Source: JAAZNV01 sp035358315 (GTDB lineage Bacteria > Patescibacteriota > WWE3 > UBA101185 > UBA10185). From it: DNA of 26,473 nt. Shown here one piece after another: positions 14,414 through 20,773 of this stretch. The position numbers and the translations under genes were made by a program. Below the pieces are notes generated by a model that was not told the DNA's origin, did no database searches, and worked only from the letters and a program-made list of their open reading frames with translations. The first letter of the stretch is position 1, and each line of letters opens with the position of its first letter. Location: positions 1-26,473 of the forward strand of contig DAOPPB010000011.1 of assembly GCA_035358315.1 (NCBI GenBank), read 5' to 3'.

Positions 14414-15691
14414 ATGATAATACCTGCCATTTTAGAAAAAGACATTAAGGAATGCGAAAGAAAAATTAAACTTGTAGAGGGTGCCTGTTCAGCGGTTCAG
14501 ATAGATATATTGGACAATACCATAGTACCGGGGGAAACATTTCAGGATCTTCAGAATCTGGAGGAAATAAAAACACTTGCTGATATCACGATTCACTTCA
14601 TGGTAAAAGACCCTATCAACTTAATCAGAAAACTCGGGTTTTTATTTCCCCCTAACACAACTAAAATAAATGGAGTAAGCACTCTCATAACACAAGTTGC
14701 AGATATACAAGAAACTGAAAATTTTCTCAAATATGCTAAAGATTTGGGATATAAGACCGGAATATCCATCAACTCTGATCAGGACATCCTGCCTCTTGAG
14801 GGGCTAATCCAAGGTGCGGACATAATTCAATTTATGGGGGTTGAACCCGGGAAACAAGGCGGAGAATTTATCCCATCCGTTTTGGAAAAGATAAAAAATT
14901 TTAAAAATAAATACCCCGAAAAAACGACACAGATAGACGGGGGCATAAACGACGCAAATATTACCAGTGTTTTAGAAACCGGGGTTGATAACATAATAAT
15001 CGGCTCGGCTATATTCAATTCGGACGATCCCAAGAAGAAACTTTTGGAATTTTCGACTATTTTTGAACAAAAAAGAAAAAACTTAACAGAACAAACATCC
15101 GAAATAAAAATAAATAAAAAGAAAAACAAAAGACCTCTAATGATCTGCTTTCTGGGCGGAGCGGCATGGAAAAATGAAGATGAACCATATATACAGGCAA
15201 AAGAAACAGCAAAACTCCTAGCAGAAAACGGATATGGAATCGTAAACGGAGGCGGCCCGGGAGTTATGAGAGCTTCAACAGAAGGTGCACACGAGGGAGG
15301 AGCTGGTGTACTGGCGGTAACCTATCACCCAAACAAACCTAAGAGACATTTTGAAGGAGTTGACCCCGAGAACAAATTTGATCTAGAAGTAAAAACGCTG
15401 GACTATTTTGACAGAACGAAAATATTGCTTCAAACATCAGACATCCATGTCATATTTAGAGGAAGTATCGGTACTTTAAGCGAATTCGGCATGTCGTGGG
15501 AAAACTCTTACATACATGAGCCAAACAACAAACCTATAATACTATTTGGGGATCATTGGAGAGGGATAATAAAATCAATAGAAGAAAATATGAGTGTTAG
15601 GGGCGGAGAAACAGAAATATTAAAAATATGCACCACTCCGCAGGAAGTCCTGGAATACATAAAATCGATTGAAGATAAAATTTTAGAATAA
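14414..15691 (+). CDS. Fusion of ribulose-phosphate 3-epimerase-like domain and LOG-family phosphoribohydrolase-like domain
   Basis: 425 aa. Residues 1-220 form a TIM barrel like ribulose-phosphate 3-epimerase: QIDILDN (29-35), IHFMV (60-64), GVEPGKQGGEF (142-152) and QIDGGI (173-178). Of the four metal ligands, Asp31, His61 and Asp175 are present, but the first His is Gln29. After a basic linker (about 222-240) comes a Rossmann domain of the LOG/TIGR00730 type, with FLGGAAW, GGGPGVM (279-285) and RGSIGTLSE (349-357), where active LOG enzymes usually have PGGxGTxxE. LOG enzymes split nucleoside 5'-monophosphates into base and ribose 5-phosphate, a substrate of RpiB next door. A nucleotide-ribose salvage protein is an attractive inference, but the altered motifs could mean changed or lost activity in either half. 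Confidence 0.83.
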   Translation: MIIPAILEKDIKECERKIKLVEGACSAVQIDILDNTIVPGETFQDLQNLEEIKTLADITIHFMVKDPINLIRKLGFLFPPNTTKINGVSTLITQVADIQETENFLKYAKDLGYKTGISINSDQDILPLEGLIQGADIIQFMGVEPGKQGGEFIPSVLEKIKNFKNKYPEKTTQIDGGINDANITSVLETGVDNIIIGSAIFNSDDPKKKLLEFSTIFEQKRKNLTEQTSEIKINKKKNKRPLMICFLGGAAWKNEDEPYIQAKETAKLLAENGYGIVNGGGPGVMRASTEGAHEGGAGVLAVTYHPNKPKRHFEGVDPENKFDLEVKTLDYFDRTKILLQTSDIHVIFRGSIGTLSEFGMSWENSYIHEPNNKPIILFGDHWRGIIKSIEENMSVRGGETEILKICTTPQEVLEYIKSIEDKILE

Positions 15692-15823
15692 TCCAAAAAA
15701 GAAAAGGGGCTTGTAAACACAATTTTGCACTAATGTTTTTATACGATGCGTGCGCGCCTGGCTTCGAAGATTAAGATTATTGATTCTGAATCATCAAAGC
15801 ACCGTAAATTGTGTACAAGCCCC
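15692..15823 (-). terminator. Terminal stem and U-tract of the candidate ncRNA
   Basis: On the minus strand GGGGCTTGT and ACACAATTT pair with AAATTGTGT and ACAAGCCCC (an AA bulge in one arm), and the stem is followed at once by TTTTCTTTTTT (15695-15705 complement). The loop is unusually long (80 nt) but itself folded. On the plus strand no T-tract follows, which supports minus-strand transcription. Confidence 0.6.
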
Positions 15824-15949
15824 TATTTGGTTGGTCCTCTTCTCCCTCAAAACTACCACTAAGAAGCAGGCATAGAAAGGAGAGACGTGCACGGAGGTGA
15901 GTTCTATGCACTAAAAGCACCCACTTCTTCAGCTTGTTTAACCAACCGA
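15700..15949 (-). ncRNA. Candidate structured non-coding RNA, two domains, unknown family
   Basis: No protein gene fits this stretch, yet it carries a near-consensus minus-strand promoter (15956-15984) and a terminator. The predicted first base (about 15949) begins the 5' arm of domain 1: GGTTGGT pairs with ACCAACC (15829-15835), then AAGAAG/CTTCTT (15861-15866 with 15924-15929), then a perfect 8-bp GCATAGAA/TTCTATGC (15870-15877 with 15902-15909), with a 24-nt apical loop. Domain 2 is closed by an 18-bp stem with one 2-nt bulge (15706-15725 with 15806-15823); inside it GCTTTGATGATT pairs with AATCTTCGAAGC with one mismatch. The length, about 250 nt, and the long closed helices recall 6S-type RNAs, but I see no tmRNA, RNase P or SRP signature motifs and do not assign a family. 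Confidence 0.65.
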
Positions 15950-15955
15950 AGAGCG

Positions 15956-15984
15956 ATTTTATCATAAAATAAGGAAAAAGTCAA
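15956..15984 (-). promoter_or_regulatory. Strong promoter of the candidate ncRNA
   Basis: On the minus strand TTGACT (15979-15984), 17-bp spacer, TAAAAT (15956-15961), with TGA just before the -10 (extended). It is the best complete promoter in the window along with rRNA P1. It points away from the transketolase gene. Confidence 0.7.
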
Positions 15985-16008
15985 AAACGTCGGAAAATAC
16001 TTCTATGC

Positions 16009-16014
16009 TATACT
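16009..16014 (+). promoter_or_regulatory. -10 box, leaderless start of transketolase N half
   Basis: TATACT, 7 nt, ATG at 16022. Divergent from the ncRNA promoter, whose -35 ends 25 bp to the left. Confidence 0.55.
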
Positions 16015-16021
16015 TATAACA

Positions 16022-16870
16022 ATGCCCATAGGTAAGAAAAAAACCAGTAAAATATCCCCCGAGGAGCTATACAAAAAATCAAATAAACTTAAACAAACCG
16101 TAATTGATATGCTCACTGAAGCCGGCTCGGGACACACGGCTGGCTCCTTGGGAACAGCGGAAATTTTCACGGCTCTTTATTTTCAAATTTTAAACGTAGA
16201 TCCAAAAAACCCGCATAAAAAGAATCGCGATAGATTTTTGCTTTCAAACGGGCATATCTGCCCCATCTGGTATGCAACTCTATCGGAAAGAGGTTTTTTC
16301 CCAAAATCAGAATTATGGAAGTTACGCAAAATAAACTCAAAACTACAAGGTCATCCTAAAATGAATTCCCTTCCTGGAATCGAAAACACTAGCGGCTCGC
16401 TGGGCCAGGGTTTATCGCAAGCGATAGGAGTTGCAATAGCAGCCAAAATGGATAATTTAAGTTATAGGATTTACTGCATGACGGGCGACGGAGAAATGGA
16501 TGAGGGACAAATATGGGAAGCCGCAATGTTTGCACCAAACAAAAAATTAAACAACATCACCTGGATAATAGACAGAAATAACATTCAAAGCGACGGAAAA
16601 ACGGAAGATATAATGCCTTTGGAGGACCTAAAAGAAAAGCTGGAAAGCTTTAACTGGTTTGTAGTAGAAATAAATGGACATAGCATTGAAGAAATAATAA
16701 GCGCATGTAAAATGGCAAAATCGATAACTCAGCGTCCAACTGCTATAATTGCTCATACAATACCCGGAGAAGGGATTGAATTTATGGAAAATAATTATAA
16801 ATGGCATGGAAAGGTGCCGGATAAAAAAGAGGCTATTGCAGCCAAAGAAGAATTGCAATCAATTATTTAG
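16022..16870 (+). CDS. Transketolase, N-terminal (TPP-binding) subunit
   Basis: 282 aa. With the C subunit encoded 645 nt downstream it moves two-carbon units between sugar phosphates in the non-oxidative pentose-phosphate pathway. The thiamine-diphosphate motif is GDGEMDEGQIWEAA (155-168) ending near Asn187, with the metal-binding Asp156; His38 (GSGHTAGSLG) and His78 (SNGHICP) are the expected active-site histidines. The split into two genes is normal for many Archaea and anaerobes. Here the halves are separated by an unrelated membrane protein gene, which is unusual, since split halves usually sit side by side. The first ten residues are basic and probably disordered. Confidence 0.93.
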   Translation: MPIGKKKTSKISPEELYKKSNKLKQTVIDMLTEAGSGHTAGSLGTAEIFTALYFQILNVDPKNPHKKNRDRFLLSNGHICPIWYATLSERGFFPKSELWKLRKINSKLQGHPKMNSLPGIENTSGSLGQGLSQAIGVAIAAKMDNLSYRIYCMTGDGEMDEGQIWEAAMFAPNKKLNNITWIIDRNNIQSDGKTEDIMPLEDLKEKLESFNWFVVEINGHSIEEIISACKMAKSITQRPTAIIAHTIPGEGIEFMENNYKWHGKVPDKKEAIAAKEELQSII

Positions 16871-16895
16871 AATAGTTTAGAACAATTTAGAAATT
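16866..16895. repeat. Three tandem 10-bp units TTTAGAANNN
   Basis: TTTAGAA occurs three times at exact 10-bp spacing (16866, 16876, 16886); the first contains the TAG stop of the transketolase N half. It spans one helical turn per unit and lies directly upstream of the next gene. Function unknown; could be slippage. Confidence 0.6.
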
Positions 16896-16913
16896 TTCGG
16901 AAAGGGAAAAATT

Positions 16914-17498
16914 ATGAATAATAAACAAAAAGCATCATTGAGAATAAGTTTACTGCCCATCGTCATACTCGTCGGCTTAATTCTGGGGGTCGGGTATTTT
17001 TTACTAAAAGGAGAAATAAATCTTCCCGATTTTAACAAGGAACCTACAATCCAAAGGATGGAAGGATTTCCTACAGTCATATATACCGACAAAAACATGG
17101 AAAAACAAAGAAAGGTAATAAAAAATGAGCAGGAGCTTACAGAATTTCTGAATCTCATCGATGAAACCGGAATGCTCACTGCAAAGGAGCAAATAGATTT
17201 TGATAAAAACATGGTATTAGCAGTGGCTACCGAAACAAATGAAGAGACCGGCCACAACTTAAAAATAAAAAAAGTGTACGAGGATAAAAAAGAGAAAAGG
17301 ATGATAGTGGAAATAGAGGAAACTAATCCCGATAATGACTGCCAAATAGAAATGGATAACAACATCGCGGTAGACATGGTAATAGTATCCAAAACTGATT
17401 GGGAAGTGAAATTTGAAAGAGTGACTAAAGCAATAGAGTGCGAAAAAGAGCAGAATCAGGAAACAAATCAGTCCAGCCAGAGCGGTAGCGAAAATTAA
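16914..17498 (+). CDS. Membrane-anchored protein with PrcB_C-like domain
   Basis: 194 aa. An N-terminal anchor lies at about 11-31 after a short basic start. Then comes an extracytoplasmic region in which residues about 95-170 (MVLAVATETNEETGHNLKI... IAVDMVIVSKTDWEVKF) fit the pattern of the PrcB C-terminal / protease-complex-inhibitor-like domain: a strand, a G-H turn and the ending P/A-x-x-M-V-I-V-x-K. The tail is Gln/Ser-rich and disordered. The family is poorly understood; a regulatory or binding role outside the cell is inference. It separates the two transketolase halves and probably shares their mRNA, although no metabolic link is evident. An AAAGGG about 8 nt before the ATG may act as a weak ribosome site. 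Confidence 0.6.
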   Translation: MNNKQKASLRISLLPIVILVGLILGVGYFLLKGEINLPDFNKEPTIQRMEGFPTVIYTDKNMEKQRKVIKNEQELTEFLNLIDETGMLTAKEQIDFDKNMVLAVATETNEETGHNLKIKKVYEDKKEKRMIVEIEETNPDNDCQIEMDNNIAVDMVIVSKTDWEVKFERVTKAIECEKEQNQETNQSSQSGSEN

Positions 17499-17515
17499 AC
17501 GTATTAAACTGCCCT

Positions 17516-18505
17516 ATGCTAAATCCGAGACTAAAATTAAATCAGGACGTGTTTTTAAAAGACACCACAAAAAGATCTCCCAGAGACGGATTTGGAAAAG
17601 GAATGCTTGAAACGGCCGAAAAAAATCCGGCCATAGTTGTTCTTTCAGCAGATTTATCGGAATCCGTGAAACTCAAAGAATTTATAAAAAATTTCCCTGA
17701 CAGATTTGTCCAGGCTGGGATAGCCGAGCAAAACATGTGTTCCATTGCAACAGGATTAGCTACGGAAAGAAAAATACCCTATGTGGTTTCCCACGCCGCT
17801 TTTATAGCATACAGAAGCTGGGATCAGATAAGACTCTCAGTGTGCATGAATGGTGCAAATGTAAAAATATGCGGTTCGCACGAAGGATTTTCAAACGGGC
17901 CTGACGGAGCATCAGCGGAGCCTTTAGAGGATATTGCGCTAATGAGAGTATTGCCAAATATGACCGTGATAAATCCGATAGATTATGAACAGACCAGAAA
18001 AGCCGTGGCGGAAATATCAAAAATACAGGGACCGGTTTATCTGAGATTTTCAAAAGCCGAAATACCCAACATGACAACGGAAGAAACACCATTCAAAATA
18101 GGAAATGCGGAGGTCTTTGTGGAGGGGAAAGACATTACAATAATTTCCTGCGGGGCAATAACATACGAAGCTCTGGTGGCAGCAAAAAATCTAAAGGCAA
18201 AATATAAAATTGAGGCAGAACTTTTAGTTTCTCCCACTATCAAACCCCTTGACGAGCATAGAATTTTAGAATCCGTTAAAAAAACGGGCTTGGCGGTAAC
18301 GATCGAAGAACACCAAATAAACGGAGGGCTTGGGGGAGCAGTATCGGAACTTCTGTGCGAAAAACTTCCATCCCCGCTTCTGAGAATGGGAATGAAAGAC
18401 TCATTCGGTGAGTCCGGAAGTTACGAAGATTTGAAAAATAAATACGAATTAAGCTCACATCACATAGAAAATAAAGTTTTAAATTTTTTCAGGGAAAAGA
18501 AATAA
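17516..18505 (+). CDS. Transketolase, C-terminal subunit
   Basis: 329 aa; it carries the pyrimidine-binding and C-terminal domains of transketolase and should pair with the N subunit at 16022-16870. The catalytic Glu71 lies in AGIAEQNM, which activates the thiamine ring, followed by SHAAFIAYRSWDQIR; the C-terminal domain with VTIEEHQINGGLGG is typical of the transketolase/DXS group. Length and absence of a TPP phosphate-binding motif show that this is the true second half and not DXS or a pyruvate dehydrogenase beta subunit. It ends 2 nt before the PfkB kinase gene, so the two are co-transcribed. A TATTAA box ends 8 nt upstream of the ATG. Confidence 0.93.
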   Translation: MLNPRLKLNQDVFLKDTTKRSPRDGFGKGMLETAEKNPAIVVLSADLSESVKLKEFIKNFPDRFVQAGIAEQNMCSIATGLATERKIPYVVSHAAFIAYRSWDQIRLSVCMNGANVKICGSHEGFSNGPDGASAEPLEDIALMRVLPNMTVINPIDYEQTRKAVAEISKIQGPVYLRFSKAEIPNMTTEETPFKIGNAEVFVEGKDITIISCGAITYEALVAAKNLKAKYKIEAELLVSPTIKPLDEHRILESVKKTGLAVTIEEHQINGGLGGAVSELLCEKLPSPLLRMGMKDSFGESGSYEDLKNKYELSSHHIENKVLNFFREKK

Positions 18506-18507
18506 AA

Positions 18508-19455
18508 ATGGACATTCTAATTATCGGAGATTCATGTATAGATATAACTCTTCAAATTTCCTCGGCGGACGAGGTAAGGATGGAAGAATCGGAAACACCT
18601 CGGATCTGCTTTATACACGGAAGCAAAATACCAGTTGACCAGTTTTTCTCCTCCATTGGCGGAAACAGCGTAAATGTAGCAACCGGATGCAGCAGATTGG
18701 GCTTAAAAGCCGGAATATACACGGAAATGGGAGACGACCAAAACGGAGAAAAACTGATAAACGAACTTTTGGAAAGAGGAATAGATACAAAGTACTGCAT
18801 AAAAACTCCCGGAACTACAACTAATGTAAACGCAATAATTGTTTATAACTACGAAAGGACGATTTTTTCATATCACGCACACAGAGAATACAAAATAAGA
18901 AACTGGCCTAAACCGACACTTCTCTACTACACATCCATGGGAGAAGGTTTTGAAAAATTTCAGATGGAGCTGGTAAATTACATCGAAAAAAATAAAGATA
19001 TAGGCGTAATTTTCAATCCAGGAACCATGCAGATGAAAGCTGGCTACAACTCTATTAAAGAATTTCTGGAAGTAACGAACATTCTGATAGTAAATTTAGA
19101 AGAAGCCGTCAGGCTTGTCGGAGAAAAACCACTTCCAAAAATGCATATTGACCTGCAAAAACTTGGACCGAAACTCACGGTTATAACCGACGGAAAAAAT
19201 GGCGCCAGCGGGTTTGACGGAGAAAATCTTGTCAGAGTAAGCGCTTACACCGACGGAAGAGAGGTAAAGGATAAAACAGGGGCGGGAGATGCTTTTTCAT
19301 CGGGGTTCGTTTCGGCCATTTTTCATAAAAAAACTCTTAAAGAGGCTTTAGGGTGGGGATCAATAAACTCATTTGCGGAAATAACCAAGGAGAGCGCAGG
19401 AACGGGGATATTGACAAAAGATGAAATGGAAAAAATAGTCAGAAAAATAATCTGA
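18508..19455 (+). CDS. PfkB-family carbohydrate kinase
   Basis: 315 aa, ribokinase-like fold. The N-terminal glycine pair lies in IGGNSVNVATGCSRLG, and the C-terminal PfkB signature is DKTGAGDAFSSGF (255-267) with catalytic base Asp261 and the anion hole GAGD. The family phosphorylates sugars or nucleosides (ribose, fructose, fructose 6-phosphate, adenosine), and substrate cannot be decided from sequence. Position 2 nt behind transketolase C, and a cluster with rpiB and the Rpe-LOG gene, favours ribose or a related pentose (making ribose 5-phosphate) or a phosphofructokinase linking to glycolysis; this is inference. The start ATG follows the upstream stop by two bases. Confidence 0.88.
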   Translation: MDILIIGDSCIDITLQISSADEVRMEESETPRICFIHGSKIPVDQFFSSIGGNSVNVATGCSRLGLKAGIYTEMGDDQNGEKLINELLERGIDTKYCIKTPGTTTNVNAIIVYNYERTIFSYHAHREYKIRNWPKPTLLYYTSMGEGFEKFQMELVNYIEKNKDIGVIFNPGTMQMKAGYNSIKEFLEVTNILIVNLEEAVRLVGEKPLPKMHIDLQKLGPKLTVITDGKNGASGFDGENLVRVSAYTDGREVKDKTGAGDAFSSGFVSAIFHKKTLKEALGWGSINSFAEITKESAGTGILTKDEMEKIVRKII

Positions 19456-19465
19456 TCTTCGGTAG

Positions 19466-19471
19466 TATAAT
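19466..19471 (+). promoter_or_regulatory. -10 box before the cupredoxin-like gene
   Basis: TATAAT, then 10 nt to the ATG at 19482, so a leader of only about 3-4 nt. Confidence 0.5.
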
Positions 19472-19481
19472 TCAATAAAAC

Positions 19482-20069
19482 ATGGCGAATTTTTTTGAAA
19501 GAAACAAATCAATTTTCACGATGGGACTGATAATCGCTCTAATATTTGCCGTTATTCTTGTAGCTTATAGATTAAGACCCGGAAAAGAAACCCCGCTTAC
19601 CGAAATCGGTGAGACCAACAATCAGGAATTCTACAAAGTGACTTATGAAAATGAAGAAAATTACCCGGAAAACTATTCGGAGAGTACAAATGGACAGGAA
19701 GAAAGTGGAGAAAATGAAAATCCGGAAGAACCTAAAGAAGAAGTTAATGTTGATGAAATCTTCGGAAGTATAAAAATAGATTACACAACCGAGGGATTCA
19801 AGCCAAAAATATTGAGATCGTACATAGGACAAAATATAGAATGGACAAACAAAACAGACAAATCAATTTATCTACAACAGATAAAACCGACTTACGAAGA
19901 GTTTAAACAGCCAATCGAGATAAAACCTAACGAAACTTTCACTTTCAGAATGACACAGCTGGGTATTTGGACATACGAGGAGAGCGAATCCGGGGACTTC
20001 GGATCAATAGAAGTCAAACCTTTGCCTAAAAATCTTCCGGTCTCATCCACAGCACCGTCAACGGAATAA
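19482..20069 (+). CDS. Membrane-anchored cupredoxin-like protein without copper ligands
   Basis: 195 aa. One N-terminal membrane segment (about 12-29) is followed by an acidic, Glu/Asn-rich linker (about 45-90) and then a domain of about 90 residues with the cupredoxin pattern: GFKPKILRSYIGQNIEWTNKT, an IKPNETFTFRMTQLGIWTYEE stretch and a final G-x-I-E-V strand. Copper cupredoxins need His, Cys, His and usually Met; this domain has no Cys or His in the expected loops, so it should not bind a type-1 copper and is probably a structural or binding module outside the cell. It converges with nth with a single base between the two stops, so no terminator separates them. Confidence 0.7.
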   Translation: MANFFERNKSIFTMGLIIALIFAVILVAYRLRPGKETPLTEIGETNNQEFYKVTYENEENYPENYSESTNGQEESGENENPEEPKEEVNVDEIFGSIKIDYTTEGFKPKILRSYIGQNIEWTNKTDKSIYLQQIKPTYEEFKQPIEIKPNETFTFRMTQLGIWTYEESESGDFGSIEVKPLPKNLPVSSTAPSTE

Positions 20070-20070
20070 A

Positions 20071-20709
20071 TTACTCTTCCCTAAAGGCGCTCGGACAAAT
20101 TATGTTCAAAGGACAATCCTCGCATTTTGGTTTTCTTGCAGTACAAACATATCTGCCGTGTAGCACCATCGCTCCCGAGAAATTTCTCCAGTTTCTTTTG
20201 GGTATAATCTGCATCAGATCCTTTTCAATTTTTCCGGGGTCATGTTCCTTGGTCAGCCCTAACCTTCCGGAAACTCTCTTTACATGTGTATCCACCACTA
20301 TTCCCTCGGCAACACCCCACAATTCCTGCATAATCACATTTGCGCTTTTTCTTGCCACACCGGGAATTTTCATCAAATCTTCCATTTTTCTCGGAAGAAC
20401 TCCCTCGAAATCGGAAGTTACTACCCTCCCCGCGCTTATTAACCTTTCCGCTTTTCCTTTGTAAAAATTTACACCTTTAATTATTTTACGCACATCGGAC
20501 AAGTCCGCAGAAGCTAGACTTTCCCAAGAAGGATATTTTTCAAATAATTTTGGCGTAATTTGATTTACCTTTTTATCTGTAGTCTGAGCCGAAAGCACAA
20601 CAGCTACCGCAAGCTGATACTCATTTTCATGAACAAGTTCAGTTTTCGGATTCGGATATTCCTTTTCCAATATTCTCACTATCTCATCAACGTTTTTTGT
20701 ATCTGGCAT
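20071..20709 (-). CDS. nth: Endonuclease III
   Basis: 212 aa, typical length. It removes oxidised pyrimidines and nicks the abasic site. The helix-hairpin-helix includes IPGVARKSANVI with catalytic Lys121; the second catalytic residue is Asp140 in VVDTHVKRV. The iron-sulfur loop has Cys189, Cys196, Cys199 and Cys205 in the standard C-x6-C-x2-C-x5-C spacing, so the cluster should form. The start at 20709 is supported by a TATAAT ending 6 nt upstream. Together with mutM in the same window it covers base excision of both oxidised purines and pyrimidines. Confidence 0.96.
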   Translation of the reverse strand: MPDTKNVDEIVRILEKEYPNPKTELVHENEYQLAVAVVLSAQTTDKKVNQITPKLFEKYPSWESLASADLSDVRKIIKGVNFYKGKAERLISAGRVVTSDFEGVLPRKMEDLMKIPGVARKSANVIMQELWGVAEGIVVDTHVKRVSGRLGLTKEHDPGKIEKDLMQIIPKRNWRNFSGAMVLHGRYVCTARKPKCEDCPLNIICPSAFREE

Positions 20710-20715
20710 AAGAAA

Positions 20716-20721
20716 ATTATA
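20716..20721 (-). promoter_or_regulatory. -10 box, leaderless start of nth
   Basis: On the minus strand GG-TATAAT, 6 nt, ATG at 20709. Confidence 0.6.
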
Positions 20722-20773
20722 CCTTTGTTTTTAAAGTATTTTTAAAGGAAAATTTATAAAAATTCACGAAAAT

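Noticed and set aside
15700..15949. tmRNA or RNase P RNA
   Set aside because: No tRNA-like end, tag frame or CCA; none of the conserved RNase P core motifs (GAGGAAAGTCC, ACAGAA) on either strand.
15777..15965. Open frame of 62 codons on the minus strand
   Set aside because: Its start codon overlaps the -10 box of the ncRNA promoter, so it would not be on that transcript, and its sequence is explained by the paired RNA arms. The composition is unconvincing.
15887..15967. 26-codon plus-strand open frame starting at GTG with AAAGGAG 4 nt upstream
   Set aside because: The SD-like sequence is the complement of the ncRNA apical loop, there is no plus-strand promoter nearby, and the peptide looks random. 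Kept only as an alternative if plus-strand transcripts are found.
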